A stretch of DNA of 64,000 bases from Paraburkholderia translucens (GCF_020881035.1 NZ_JAJITC010000012.1:141082-205081), one strand, 5' to 3'. Shown: positions 26,744 to 36,112, counted from the stretch's first letter. Notes: generated by a model not told the origin, from the sequence alone. Numbers and translations are program-made.

Positions 26744-27952
26744 ATGAAGGCAGTGGTGTTTCACGGCATTGGCGATATCCGGCTCGACACCGTGCCGGAC
26801 CCGCAATTGCAGCAGCCGACCGACGCACTCGTGCGCCTCACGTCGAGCGCGATTTGCGGCACGGACCTGCACATGGTGCGCGGCACGCTCGGCGAGATGC
26901 AGCCCGGCACGATCCTTGGACATGAGGGTGTCGGCATCGTCGAGGAAGTGGGGCGCTCCGTGCGCAATCTACGCCCAGGCGACCGCGTGCTGATTCCGTC
27001 GACGATCTCCTGCGGCTTCTGTTCGTATTGCCGCGCGGGTTACACCGCGCAATGCGATACCGCGAATCCGCATGGGCCGGGGGCCGGCACCGCTTTTTTC
27101 GGCGGACCGAAATCTACGGGACCGTTTCAGGGTTTGCAAGCGCAGTATGCGCGCGCGCCGCTCGCGCACGCGAGCCTGATGCGCATGCCCGAAGAGATCG
27201 GCGACGATCGGGCGATCATGCTGTCGGATATCTTTCCGACCGGCTACTTCGGCGCGCAACTGGCGGGCGTGCGAACCGGCGATACGGTTACGGTGTTCGG
27301 CGCGGGGCCGGTCGGCCAGTTCGCGATCGCGAGCGCGAAGCTGATGGGAGCCGGCCGCGTGGTGGTGGTCGATCGCGTTGCTTCGCGGCTCGACATGGCG
27401 CGCACGCAAGGAGCCGAAGTGGTCAACTTCGACGAGGAAGACCCGGTAGACACGATTCTGCAACTGTCAGGCGGCATCGGCGTGGATCGCGTGATCGATG
27501 CAGTCGGCGTCGATGCGGTGCGCGCGGAGCACGGTGCCGCCGCGCAGAAAGAGAAGGACCAGCAGCAACTGTTCGATCAGGAAGTCAAGGAGATTGCGCC
27601 GCAAACGAAGCCCGACGGCGACAACTGGCAGCCGGGCAGCGGGCCGTCGCAGGTGCTGCAATGGGCCGTGAAGGCCGTCGCGAAGGCGGGCACGGTGGCG
27701 ATCATCGGCGTTTATCCGCCGACCGATCGCGTGTTTCCGATCGGTGAGGCGATGAACCGCAATCTGGTGCTGCGCATGGGCAACTGCAACCATCGCGCGG
27801 TGACGCCACGTCTGATCGAGCTGGTGCGCAACGGTACCCTCGATCCGCTCGCGGTGCTGACGCAGCGTGAACCGCTCGTCGATGCAATCGCGGCCTACCG
27901 CGAGTTCGACCGGCGCGAACCGGGATGGATCAAGGTGAAGCTGGAGCCTTGA
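26744..27952 (+). CDS. Zinc-dependent alcohol/formaldehyde dehydrogenase family protein
   Basis: This 402-residue medium-chain dehydrogenase has the catalytic zinc site SAICGTDLHM with GHEGVGIVEEVG, the structural zinc loop CGFCSYCRAGYTAQC and the NAD site VFGAGPVGQFA. A charged insert after the NAD domain (KEKDQQQLFDQEVKEIAP) resembles that of glutathione-independent formaldehyde dehydrogenase-like proteins. It oxidises an alcohol or aldehyde in the cytoplasm. The substrate is not certain. GGAGG stands six bases before the ATG at 26744. Confidence 0.9.
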   Translation: MKAVVFHGIGDIRLDTVPDPQLQQPTDALVRLTSSAICGTDLHMVRGTLGEMQPGTILGHEGVGIVEEVGRSVRNLRPGDRVLIPSTISCGFCSYCRAGYTAQCDTANPHGPGAGTAFFGGPKSTGPFQGLQAQYARAPLAHASLMRMPEEIGDDRAIMLSDIFPTGYFGAQLAGVRTGDTVTVFGAGPVGQFAIASAKLMGAGRVVVVDRVASRLDMARTQGAEVVNFDEEDPVDTILQLSGGIGVDRVIDAVGVDAVRAEHGAAAQKEKDQQQLFDQEVKEIAPQTKPDGDNWQPGSGPSQVLQWAVKAVAKAGTVAIIGVYPPTDRVFPIGEAMNRNLVLRMGNCNHRAVTPRLIELVRNGTLDPLAVLTQREPLVDAIAAYREFDRREPGWIKVKLEP

Positions 27953-28086
27953 ACATTGCGGCCCTGCCACTGAACGATATTGAGGAGTCGCTGCAAGCCT
28001 TCCGAACGAATGCACCCTTTACGTGTCCGCTGACTGCGATTTCAGGAGGGCGCCGCAGGATGGCCTGATCCGGGCAGGGAAGAGAC

Positions 28087-28359
28087 ATGTCCAGAAGAAA
28101 GCTCAAAGTCATTCGATACTCGCCCGCAGTGGCCGTCTCGCGCGACGACTTTTCGATCTTCGTCACCGCGCGACGCAGCGCCGACGGACGGTTCTATGCC
28201 GATCTGCTGGTGAGCCGTAAAGTGGATGGACGCCGTCTGTTTCCGTTCGACGGCGCGCCAGCGGTCGGTCCATTCGACAGCATCGAGGAGGCGCGGCTCG
28301 CCGCCGAGCAGTATGGCGCGCGCATCGTCGCCGGCGATCTCGCCTGTCCCGAGGTGTGA
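28087..28359 (+). CDS. Hypothetical protein, about 90 residues
   Basis: This is a small basic soluble protein (MSRRKLKVIRYSPAVAVSRD...) with a GGGAAG ribosome site upstream. It has regular beta-strand-like stretches (FSIFVTARRS, FYADLLVSRK) and a C-terminal helix (SIEEARLAAEQYGARIV). I recall similar short proteins as conserved in Burkholderiaceae but know no function. It stands alone between an alcohol dehydrogenase and a minus-strand hypothetical gene. Confidence 0.65.
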   Translation: MSRRKLKVIRYSPAVAVSRDDFSIFVTARRSADGRFYADLLVSRKVDGRRLFPFDGAPAVGPFDSIEEARLAAEQYGARIVAGDLACPEV

Positions 28360-28418
28360 GAGGCCGGCCGTCGTGGCGTGTCGCGATGCGGTATCGATGG
28401 TGACGGCGGGTTTTGCGG

Positions 28419-28637
28419 CTACTGCTCGATGAACGTGCGCCACTGCGGGAATTGCTCGAAGAAGCTTTCGCTGACGTAGACCTCGTAGAGGATGGGCGAG
28501 CCCGTGTTCGACGGCACACCGGACTCACCTAACGTGGACAGCCCCGGGTCGATGCCACTGGTGCTCGCCCAGGCAGTCAAATCGTCTAACAGATCGCGCG
28601 CTTCGTCGCACGGCACTCGCAATTTGATCGGCGTCAT
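28419..28637 (-). CDS. Hypothetical protein, about 72 residues
   Basis: This small acidic protein starts MTPIKLRVPCDEARDLLDDL, and its composition (few Arg, many Asp/Ser/Thr/Phe) is unlike an antisense artefact. The ATG at 28637 has AAGGGA close before it. The C-terminus (SESFFEQFPQWRTFIEQ) is aromatic. No known family is recognised. Confidence 0.55.
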   Translation of the reverse strand: MTPIKLRVPCDEARDLLDDLTAWASTSGIDPGLSTLGESGVPSNTGSPILYEVYVSESFFEQFPQWRTFIEQ

Positions 28638-28835
28638 GTCCCTTCCCACGGCTGGTCAGCATTGTCGTCGGAAGGACATCATAATCGAAGCGCGGAGCAG
28701 TCATGCGCGTCGCAACGGTGAGCCGGCCTGGGGGCTTTAGTGATGTCGGCTTGTCACGTGTACCGCACATGGCCGGCATGTCGATGCGGGGCCAAACCGG
28801 CTTGGACCCGGGCAGCAAGCAAATAGGATGGTGCC

Positions 28836-29153
28836 ATGAGTAATCCGATCGCAAGCGTCGTACGACTCTCTGTATTGATGATCGCGGGGTTCCAGACGAT
28901 CAGCGGTGAGGCGAGAGCGGCCTGTCCGGCGTTCGTGGAATTGCCTTCGGGCACCGTCTTTGATCTGGCGAAGCTGATTGCCGACAGCGGGTCGCCGTCG
29001 GCAGCGCTGGAAAAAGCTCGTGCCGATCTTGCGCAGATGAGCCGCGACGGCGAATGTTCGGCGAGCGAGCACGTACGTCATCACGCGGAGTGCCTGGAAA
29101 TCGTCGAAGCAGCCCACAAAGCAGTAGCCGCGTTGGAACATTGTTCACGATGA
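28836..29153 (+). CDS. Small secreted protein of unknown function
   Basis: This 105-residue protein has a signal peptide (SVVRLSVLMIAGFQTISGEARA) and a mature part with three cysteines (AACPAFVEL, GECSASEH, AECLEIVE), likely helical. An AGGA site lies before the ATG at 28836. No family is recognised. The even spread of helices and cysteines suggests a periplasmic protein. Confidence 0.65.
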   Translation: MSNPIASVVRLSVLMIAGFQTISGEARAACPAFVELPSGTVFDLAKLIADSGSPSAALEKARADLAQMSRDGECSASEHVRHHAECLEIVEAAHKAVAALEHCSR

Positions 29154-29308
29154 TTCATCGTGACCGCCAGGGGCGCGGCTTCTGCGTCAGCATCGGCGGC
29201 TGTGCCGCAATACCGTCAGGACCCCAACGGTTCGAGCATCTTTTCCGTCTTCCATCACCGAACAGTCCCGCCGCCGATGCCGCCGCCCGCCGCGCCGTTG
29301 CTGGCTGG

Positions 29309-29809
29309 CTATTTGTGTTCCCGGGCTTTCTGGTTCCCCGCCTTTTCGGCGAATTCCGTGAGCTTCAGGTCGGTGGCTTTCTCTTCTTCCAGCGTTGCCT
29401 TCAGCAGTTCGACTGCCTCTGTCTGCCCGAGCTGCTTGCCGATCGCGCACAGGCTGCCGTATGCAGCAATCTCGTAGTGCTCCACCTTTTGCGCCGCTGC
29501 GACGAGCCCAGCGTCGAGCACCGGCCCTTTTTCGATCTCCTCAATCAGATCGGCCCCCTCTTCGATCAAGCCTTCCATCGCGACGCACTTGATTCTTTTC
29601 AACCTGATGCCGGTCTTTTCTACGACCTGATCGATACGCTCGACCTGGCCGTGGGTTTCTTCAAGGTGTGTCCTGAAGGCTTCGGATAGCTGTGGATCGG
29701 ACACGCTTCTAGCCAGCTTGGCCAGCGCGCGAGTCAGCTGCTTTTCCGCGTTGTAGATGTCTGAAAGCATGTGGACGAAAAGGTCGTCGACCGTCTTACG
29801 CTGAGTCAT
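29309..29809 (-). CDS. DUF892 ferritin-like protein (YciE/YciF family)
   Basis: This 166-residue four-helix-bundle protein has the DUF892 pattern: DLFVHMLSDIYNAEKQLTRAL, HLEETHGQVERIDQV, VEHYEIAAYGSL and EEEKATDLKLTEF. The glutamates and histidines would bind a di-iron site. Members are induced by stress in enterobacteria and Burkholderia. A strong CAGGAGGA site precedes the ATG. It lies near hemerythrin and DUF4142 genes, consistent with a stress region. Confidence 0.92.
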   Translation of the reverse strand: MTQRKTVDDLFVHMLSDIYNAEKQLTRALAKLARSVSDPQLSEAFRTHLEETHGQVERIDQVVEKTGIRLKRIKCVAMEGLIEEGADLIEEIEKGPVLDAGLVAAAQKVEHYEIAAYGSLCAIGKQLGQTEAVELLKATLEEEKATDLKLTEFAEKAGNQKAREHK

Positions 29810-30026
29810 GGTGAGTCCTCCTGAAAAGGTGTGAGATCACGAATGAGCAATGCACGTACCGTCGGGTCGGCTCGTGCCGTATCCGCGCGGATCGACTGCG
29901 TTGGCAGCGCAGTAGACAGGGTTAGATGAATGCGAGGAGCGCCTTTCGCGCACGAATTTGCAACGTCGGCCTCGCCGGGCCAACAGCAATGAGACGGCCA
30001 ATCAGCGCTCGCCAGCCGCAGCGGCG

Positions 30027-30569
30027 CTACTGTGTAACGCCCTTCGCCGCGGCGAGATCCTGCGCCATCTTGTAGTGCTCTTCGATGGTCGGCAGAGCCT
30101 TTTGTGCCGCCTTCTTCAAATCGGCATTCTGACCATCGGAAATTTCCTTCTTGAAGGCGTTGATCGCATCCTTATGTCCCTGCAGCCCGACCTTCTGGAT
30201 ATACGCGTCGTCGAACTGTTTGCCTTTCAGGCCTCGCAGCGAGTCGAGCACCGCCGTATCCGAGTTGTCCTTCGGCACGGTGACGCCGTGCGGGGCGGCC
30301 ATCTTCAGCTGCATCGTGAGTTTCGTGTGATCGAGCATCATGTGATGCGCGAACGATTTCACGTCCTTGTCGTCGGTGTTCTTCGTTGCGAGCTTTGCCG
30401 CGTCGATTTCGGTCGACGACGACATGCTCGCCGCCTGCACGAAATCCTTGTCGGGAGCGGGTAGCGGTTCGGCGGCCGTGGTCGAGGCGGCCTGGGATTG
30501 CGCGGCGGCAAGGTGCGGGACAGCGGCGAGACCGCAACAGATTGCCGCAATGGTGGTAATGCGCTTCAT
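30027..30569 (-). CDS. DUF4142 secreted protein
   Basis: This 180-residue protein has a signal peptide (ITTIAAICCGLAAVPHLAAA) and a DUF4142 helical domain with the mark FAHHMMLDHTKLTMQL, then IQKVGLQGHKDAINAF and IEEHYKMAQDLAA. The family is periplasmic, predicted ferritin-like, and common in soil proteobacteria. The start at 30569 is set by the signal peptide and by GGAGGA close upstream. Longer frame reading further up is unlike coding sequence. Confidence 0.9.
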   Translation of the reverse strand: MKRITTIAAICCGLAAVPHLAAAQSQAASTTAAEPLPAPDKDFVQAASMSSSTEIDAAKLATKNTDDKDVKSFAHHMMLDHTKLTMQLKMAAPHGVTVPKDNSDTAVLDSLRGLKGKQFDDAYIQKVGLQGHKDAINAFKKEISDGQNADLKKAAQKALPTIEEHYKMAQDLAAAKGVTQ

Positions 30570-30913
30570 GTTTTTTCCTCCAGGAGAGTCAAGGGAATGA
30601 ACGGGAAGCGGACCGTTGCCACGCTTCGCTGAGCCTCCCGCAAGCCCCATACCATCGCGCGTCGCGCCGCCGGTCCCAAGGTTGCCGGGCATTTGCACGG
30701 CTAACGCGCTTGACCGGGAAGCCTTCGAGCGACGCTTCGCCGCCGAGCGCATGGCCGGCGACGACCTCCGGGCTGACCGGTGCCTGCTGACGGGCACGCG
30801 TAGAACGCAGGATGAAGGTGTGCACTGGGAATACTTTTGCAACGCGCGATGCTACTTTTTGACGAGCCCGCGACCCGTCCCCTGCTTGACCGAATGCAGC
30901 GTGAGCTCTTTTT
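30570..30913. other. Intergenic region between DUF4142 gene and hydrolase gene
   Basis: About 340 bases with no gene I can support. Open frames here are arginine/serine-rich and lack ribosome sites. No clear promoter boxes were seen. It must hold the promoter for DUF4142 and the 3' end of the hydrolase transcript. Confidence 0.5.
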
Positions 30914-31693
30914 TCAATCCGACGGCGTGAGCAGGAAGCCGATTGCCTCGCGCCACCAGGTGTCGTCGACGCGGCCAATCCAGTCGTTATGTCCGGCCGC
31001 CTTCACGAGCGCCATTCGTCTCGGTTCGGCCAGCGAGTCGTAGAGCGCTTCGCCGAACTGCGGGGGGACGATGCTGTCGCGTTGCGCAACGACGACGAGA
31101 ACAGGTCGGCCAAACGACCTCAGGTGGGTCACGCTGTCGTACTGGTCGCGCAGCAGCCACTTCACGGGCAGCCACGGATAGTGATGAGCGGCGACGTGTT
31201 CGAGCCGATCCCATGGCGTGATGAGCAGCAAGCCGGCGGTCTTGTCGCGTTCACGCGAGCCGGCCGCGGCCGCCACGCCGGCCCCGAGCGATTCGCCGAT
31301 GAGCAGCAGCGGCGCGCCATACCGGCGATGCGCGAGCGCGATGGTTTGCCGGGCATCGGCGACCAAGGTCTCTTCGCCGGGCGTGCCGTCGCGTGGCCCG
31401 TAGCCTGGATATTCGGCGAGGATCACGCGCAGCCCGAGCCGGGTGAGCGCTGCGGCGTAGAACGAACGGTGGCCGGCATGTCCGGCATTCCCGTGAAAGA
31501 CAAGGGCAGTGGCGCGCGCGGACCCCGCGGGCTCCGCCACGAGGCCCCTGAACGCCTCGGGTGCCGGCCACGCGCGAAGTCCGCCTGAAACGACATCGTC
31601 GGTTGCAGCCTTCTCGGGGAAGTAGAGAAAACGATCCAGCAAGGTGGCGACTCCTGCGAACCTGATCGGGTGTGCAACGGTGAAGCGCGGCAT
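30914..31693 (-). CDS. Alpha/beta hydrolase (BEM46-like)
   Basis: This 259-residue hydrolase has an oxyanion region ALVFHGNAGHAGH, the nucleophile elbow IGESLGAGVA (Ser), the acid in VVAQRDSIVPP and the catalytic His in AAGHNDW. A hydrophobic N-terminus is lacking, so it is probably cytoplasmic or weakly associated. The family includes BEM46/YfhR-like serine peptidases/esterases; the substrate is unknown. It is divergent from psuG with about 90 bp between the starts. The start at 31693 is chosen by domain fit. Confidence 0.85.
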   Translation of the reverse strand: MPRFTVAHPIRFAGVATLLDRFLYFPEKAATDDVVSGGLRAWPAPEAFRGLVAEPAGSARATALVFHGNAGHAGHRSFYAAALTRLGLRVILAEYPGYGPRDGTPGEETLVADARQTIALAHRRYGAPLLLIGESLGAGVAAAAGSRERDKTAGLLLITPWDRLEHVAAHHYPWLPVKWLLRDQYDSVTHLRSFGRPVLVVVAQRDSIVPPQFGEALYDSLAEPRRMALVKAAGHNDWIGRVDDTWWREAIGFLLTPSD

Positions 31694-31782
31694 CGGCTCA
31701 CGCCGCCCGGCGCTCGCGCGGCTAACCGAGGACCAACTTTGTGCTCCATACTTCGGTGAATCACGCCGCCGAGAGGATCGAC

Positions 31783-32730
31783 ATGGACACGGACCTGGCA
31801 CACGCCTGGCTGACGTACAGCGCGCCCGTAGCCGCGGCACAGGCTGAGGGCCGACCGCTCGTGGCGCTGGAATCGACCATCATCGCCCACGGCATGCCCT
31901 ACCCGGAGAATATCCGCACTGCGCGCGAAGTCGAGGCCTTGATCCGCGAGGCGGGAGCGGAGCCCGCGACGATCGCGCTGATCGGCGGGCGAATCCGCAT
32001 CGGGCTAGCGGACGGCGAGTTGGAACTGTTAGCCCGCTCGGACCAAGTGCGCAAGGTCAGCCGCCGCGACCTGCCGGCCGTGTTGGCCGGCGGCGGCTTT
32101 GGCGCCACCACCGTGGCCGGCACGATGATATGCGCCGCGCTGGCCGGCATCGAGGTCTTCGTCACAGGAGGCATTGGCGGAGTGCACCGGGGCGCGCAGG
32201 AAACTTTCGACATCTCGGCCGACCTGCAGGAACTGGCCAAGACCTCGGTGGCGGTGGTCTGTGCAGGTGCGAAGTCCATCCTGGACATCGGGCTTACATT
32301 GGAATACCTGGAAACATACGGCGTGCCGGTGCTCAGTTGCGAGCAGGACAATTTCGCTGCGTTCTACACGCGCGACAGCGGATTTCGCGCGGACTTCCGG
32401 CTCGATGACGCGGTGGAGCAGGCGCGCTTCATTCGCACCAAGTGGGACCTGGGCCTCGCGGGCGGCGTGGTGTTGAGCACGCCAGTGCCGGCGCCGGCAG
32501 CGATGGCGTCCGAAGAAATCGACGCGCTGACCCGGCAGGCGCTTACCGAGGCCAGATCGCAAGGAGTGACCGGGAAGGCTGTGACCCCCTTCCTGCTGGC
32601 TCGTATCAAGGCCCTGACCGGCGGACGCAGCCTGGCGACAAACATCGCGCTCGTCAAACACAATGCCGAGGTGGGGGCACGGTTGGCGCTCGCAATGGCA
32701 CGCGAGGGGCGCGGATTGGACGCGGCGTAG
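31783..32730 (+). CDS. psuG: Pseudouridine-5'-phosphate glycosidase
   Basis: This 315-residue enzyme cleaves or reversibly forms pseudouridine 5'-phosphate (uracil + ribose 5-phosphate). Family signs are ALESTIIAHGMPYPENI at the N-terminus, GGGFGATTVAGTM, FVTGGIGGVHRGAQETFDIS (manganese and substrate region) and CAGAKSILDIGLTLEYLET. GAGAGGA precedes the ATG at 31783. The usual partner kinase PsuK is not adjacent; the next gene is a YbaK-type deacylase. Confidence 0.93.
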   Translation: MDTDLAHAWLTYSAPVAAAQAEGRPLVALESTIIAHGMPYPENIRTAREVEALIREAGAEPATIALIGGRIRIGLADGELELLARSDQVRKVSRRDLPAVLAGGGFGATTVAGTMICAALAGIEVFVTGGIGGVHRGAQETFDISADLQELAKTSVAVVCAGAKSILDIGLTLEYLETYGVPVLSCEQDNFAAFYTRDSGFRADFRLDDAVEQARFIRTKWDLGLAGGVVLSTPVPAPAAMASEEIDALTRQALTEARSQGVTGKAVTPFLLARIKALTGGRSLATNIALVKHNAEVGARLALAMAREGRGLDAA

Positions 32731-32902
32731 CCAGGCACTCCGGGACGTGCGGCAATGCTTGCCGCGTGTGCGCGGAGTCGTCGTGCCCGCGCAGGCGCGG
32801 CGCTGCCATCCCCATGTGTTTCCCGCGCGAGCGAAAGCGAACTATTCTTGAAGAATCTTTCCCGGAAGGTCATTTCCTGTTTGCTTCCAGCGGAGGTGTG
32901 TC

Positions 32903-33388
32903 ATGTCAATGTCAGCCACGCTCCAGGACTGCCTGCGCAGCAAGGGCTCGCAGTACGAAATCGTGCATCATCCGTACAGCCATTCCAGCGTCGAAACCGC
33001 GGCCGCAGCCCATATTCCCGGCGATCGCCTCGCCAAGACAGTGCTTTTTGAAGACGAGCACGGCTATGTGGCCACCGTGCTGCCATCGACCTATGCCGTG
33101 CGGCTGTCCGAGCTTTGGGCAAAAACAGGACGCCACCTCCTGTTAGCCAAAGAGACGGATTTGCGGGAGTTGTTCAAGGATTGCGACGCGGGAGCGCTCC
33201 CGCCGGTATGTACGGCCTATGGCATGCAAACCTATCTCGACGAAAGCCTTGCCCAGCAGCCAGACATTTATTTCGAGGCTGGCGATCACGAAGAGTTGAT
33301 TCATATGGGCACGGATCAATTCCTGCACCTGATGGACCGAGCCGAGCGGGCACGCTTCGCCCGTCGCATGCAGGGTTTGCCAATGTGA
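32903..33388 (+). CDS. YbaK/EbsC-type aminoacyl-tRNA deacylase
   Basis: This 161-residue protein shows the YbaK fold: an N-terminal helix-strand (CLRSKGSQYEIVHHPYSHSS), then DRLAKTVLFEDEHGYVATVLP with the conserved K, and GALPPVCTAYGMQTYLDESL with the conserved GxxPP-like loop. Such proteins hydrolyse misacylated tRNA or bind related substrates. GGAGG stands before the ATG. It is 26 bp from the next gene and may share its transcript. Confidence 0.85.
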   Translation: MSMSATLQDCLRSKGSQYEIVHHPYSHSSVETAAAAHIPGDRLAKTVLFEDEHGYVATVLPSTYAVRLSELWAKTGRHLLLAKETDLRELFKDCDAGALPPVCTAYGMQTYLDESLAQQPDIYFEAGDHEELIHMGTDQFLHLMDRAERARFARRMQGLPM

Positions 33389-33414
33389 CCGGCCCGGTTT
33401 GCGCGAGGCGGATC

Positions 33415-34152
33415 ATGCAACGCAGCGATCGGGTACTGAAGCAGGTGGTGGCAGCCTTCGAACACGAGTCACACCTGAAGCTTCACGCTCATCCCGTTCA
33501 CCTGTCTTTCGAGGATGGTGCCTTGATCGTGGCAGGCGAGGTGCCGGATATCGCATCCAAGAAGCGCCTCCTTCAGTTGACCAGAATGCACAGCGAGGGC
33601 GAGCGCCTCGTCGACCAGTTACGCGTCACCGCCAACCCGCCTGTCGCCGATGGCGAGTTGCGCACACGTATTTGCGAACGGCTGGCTCAGGCGGTGGATT
33701 TCCGCAACTGCGTGATTTGCGCCCGCGTGAAGGGCCAACTCGAACTGCTGCGCGGCACCATGGACGAAGCGGGCAACGACGGCAGCGGCGTCATCGAGGT
33801 AACGGTCGACGACGGTGTGGTGACCTTGACGGGGCAAGTGATCAGCCTGTCTCACAAGCGCCTCGCGAGTGTGATTGCCTGGTGGGTCGGCGGTTGCCGC
33901 GACGTGGTGAACCTGCTGGAGCTGGTACCCACCGAAGCGGACGGCGACGATGAAATCACCGACGTCCTGCACCTGGTGCTCGAAACCGATCCGCGCGTGC
34001 GCGCCGAGCAGATCACCATAAACGTGGAGAACCGCACGATCACGCTAGCAGGCTGGGTGGCGACCGAAGCCGAAAGACGGCAGGCGGAACAGGATGCCTG
34101 GTGCCTGGATGCCAGCGGAGGCGTCGTCAATCATATCCAGGTGCGTGCCTGA
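33415..34152 (+). CDS. Three-BON-domain protein
   Basis: This 245-residue protein has no signal peptide and three BON-like repeats: about residues 15-75 (ALIVAGEVPDIASKKRLLQL), 78-165 (VVTLTGQVISLSHKRLASVI) and 173-245 (RTITLAGWVATEAERRQAEQ). BON domains bind phospholipid or act as scaffolds, and many are exported. Here no export signal is seen. The first repeat lacks some core glycines. The ATG at 33415 has GAGG upstream. Confidence 0.85.
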   Translation: MQRSDRVLKQVVAAFEHESHLKLHAHPVHLSFEDGALIVAGEVPDIASKKRLLQLTRMHSEGERLVDQLRVTANPPVADGELRTRICERLAQAVDFRNCVICARVKGQLELLRGTMDEAGNDGSGVIEVTVDDGVVTLTGQVISLSHKRLASVIAWWVGGCRDVVNLLELVPTEADGDDEITDVLHLVLETDPRVRAEQITINVENRTITLAGWVATEAERRQAEQDAWCLDASGGVVNHIQVRA

Positions 34153-34164
34153 TCCGGCGTGCCT

Positions 34165-35946
34165 TCACGACGCCCCAGCTTCCTGATGCAGTTCGCCGCC
34201 CCGCATCAGGCGCCGGGCGATGTCGGCCGTTTGCAGCGTGCCGCGTTCGGTCGGTGAATGCGCCGCAAGATAGCGGGCGACCGCAATGAGAACATGCCGG
34301 CCCTCGTCGGTATTGCCCCACGCAGCGAACTGGCGGACCCCGGCCTCCAGCATCTGATAGGCATGGAAACCCGCATCCTCGCGCAGCACCGCAAGCGCAA
34401 GCGTGGCGATCAGCGCCTCGGGCGGATGGCCAAGCGTGAGATGCCGCGCCACCAGCCTTGCCGCAAGATCAACCTGTCGTTGCCGGTCGAAGGCGTCAAG
34501 CAAGGCGGCGCGGATCGTGTCTTCTTCGGCCGGAAGATCTCCGAGCGGATCGTTGTTCTCGCCCGGGATGCGGGCCGGTGGCACGTTGAGGTATCGGGCA
34601 AGATAGAGCGCCATCGCTCCGTGCAAGATGCCGCGCACGGCCGCGGCGTAACTGTCGATGTCAGTGGCGCGGACCCGCCTGAGCATCTGGTGAACCGCAT
34701 TGGCATAGGTGAAGACGTGGTGCGCCGTCTCCCAGTCCGCATGCTCATTGGCGTTGCCGAAGCGGGCCACGCGCAGCGCCGCTGCGTAAGCGAGGCATTG
34801 TCCGAGGTCGGCGGGAGCGGCGCCCGCGCCGATCGCCGCATTCAGCGCGTCGATGATCATCACCGGATCGTCCCCGAGCAGATCCCGCGCGAGCGCCGCG
34901 TGGTTAGACCATCCTTGCGGGCCGCGCCCGGCGGCGCAAAGCCGCGCCATCCGGCTGGCTGCTTCGTCACACAGCGCGACGAGATCGACGGGCTGGCGCC
35001 AGGCGGTCGATTCCTCGGCGCCACGGGCGGTCACCATCTGGGCGACGATAGTAGGCAGCAACGCCGGCGCGTGCGTCCACCCGATCAGGTCGAGGCACTC
35101 GAAGACCTTGTTGATGAAGTCGAGCGCGTGACCGGTGTCCGCGAACGCCCGTTCGGTCGCGGCCGAAAGCAGGGCGTCTGCCAGCACCGCGGGTGAGGCG
35201 CCAGCGGCAATCGCCGTCAGCAGGGTGCGTTCGGCCGCCTCGCGATGGCGCACGGTCGTCCAGAGGCGCAGCCAACGCTTGAGCGTGGCTGGCTCCGGGC
35301 GGCTGCCGAGCGGCGCCCGGTCGCGCCGCGGCGGCTCGCCCGCGCAGTCCGCCGCCACCCGGCGCGCGCCGTGGAACAGGGCGAGATAGGCGTCCTCTTC
35401 CGGGAGCATGGGCAACAGGTTGGCGAGCGCCGTCAGGATCGTGAGACCGATGCTCCAGCCGTCACGGTTGCGCGCCCCGAACAGCGCCACCTGCTGCACG
35501 ATAGCGGCCACGGGTACGCCGGCCGCGAGCTGACCCTGCACGGCTTTGGCGATGACGAGTCCGAGGTCGTGTGCGAGTCCGTCCGCAAGCCGCTCGTGCC
35601 AGTGCGTCGCGGGGTCGGCATGACCGAACGTGGCCGCCACCCAGACGTCGCCATTGCGCACCTCGACCGCGCAGCTCGGTACATCGTCCGCCCAGAGGTC
35701 GAAGGTGCAGCCGCTTTCCAGATCGAAGCGGGCATGGTGCCAATGACAGGTGAGGATGCCGTCCTCGACCGTGCCTCGATCGAGCGGGAAGCCCATGTGG
35801 GGACATCGATTGTCCAGGGCGAAGACGCGGCCGCGGTCGTAGATGACGAGGATCGGGCCGTGGCCCCCTTGCACCACGAGCCGCCCCTTCGCCTTCAGTT
35901 CTTCAAGGTTCCCCACGGGCACGAATTCGTTGTTCGGCGCATCCAT
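34165..35946 (-). CDS. Rieske domain fused to a large helical domain
   Basis: This 593-residue protein has an N-terminal Rieske [2Fe-2S] domain with Cys48, His50, Cys67 and His70 (CPHMGF and CHWHHARF). From about residue 105 onwards come long alpha-helical repeats with histidine/tyrosine-rich segments (HHVFTYANAVHQMLRR, HGAMALYLARYLNVPPARIP). No transmembrane segment or oxygenase mononuclear-iron motif is seen. It looks like a Rieske ferredoxin joined to a large domain of unknown role, not a ring-hydroxylating oxygenase. GGAGG stands seven bases before the ATG at 35946. It is convergent with the BON gene. Confidence 0.75.
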   Translation of the reverse strand: MDAPNNEFVPVGNLEELKAKGRLVVQGGHGPILVIYDRGRVFALDNRCPHMGFPLDRGTVEDGILTCHWHHARFDLESGCTFDLWADDVPSCAVEVRNGDVWVAATFGHADPATHWHERLADGLAHDLGLVIAKAVQGQLAAGVPVAAIVQQVALFGARNRDGWSIGLTILTALANLLPMLPEEDAYLALFHGARRVAADCAGEPPRRDRAPLGSRPEPATLKRWLRLWTTVRHREAAERTLLTAIAAGASPAVLADALLSAATERAFADTGHALDFINKVFECLDLIGWTHAPALLPTIVAQMVTARGAEESTAWRQPVDLVALCDEAASRMARLCAAGRGPQGWSNHAALARDLLGDDPVMIIDALNAAIGAGAAPADLGQCLAYAAALRVARFGNANEHADWETAHHVFTYANAVHQMLRRVRATDIDSYAAAVRGILHGAMALYLARYLNVPPARIPGENNDPLGDLPAEEDTIRAALLDAFDRQRQVDLAARLVARHLTLGHPPEALIATLALAVLREDAGFHAYQMLEAGVRQFAAWGNTDEGRHVLIAVARYLAAHSPTERGTLQTADIARRLMRGGELHQEAGAS

Positions 35947-36083
35947 GCACATGCCTCCCCGCATCGGTTCTGCGCGGGCGTCATAGGGACGCCCGATCCC
36001 TCTCTCAACATACGCAGATTTCATGCAAAACGCGAACGTCCACCGCAACCACGGTCTTCGTCAATCCGTCTGCAATGGCGATA

Positions 36084-36112
36084 GGAATAATCGAAGAATG
36101 GCGACCGTTCAG
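36084..36112 (+). promoter_or_regulatory. Candidate ECF-type promoter before wrbA
   Basis: GGAATA (36084-36089) and GTTCAG (36107-36112) are 17 bases apart, about 87 bases before the wrbA start. It matches the pattern found before the ECF sigma operon. Confidence 0.45.

Noticed and set aside
30616..30930. 104-residue plus-strand frame between DUF4142 and the hydrolase
   Set aside because: It begins in non-coding DNA, lacks a ribosome site and overlaps the end of the hydrolase gene; no family signs.
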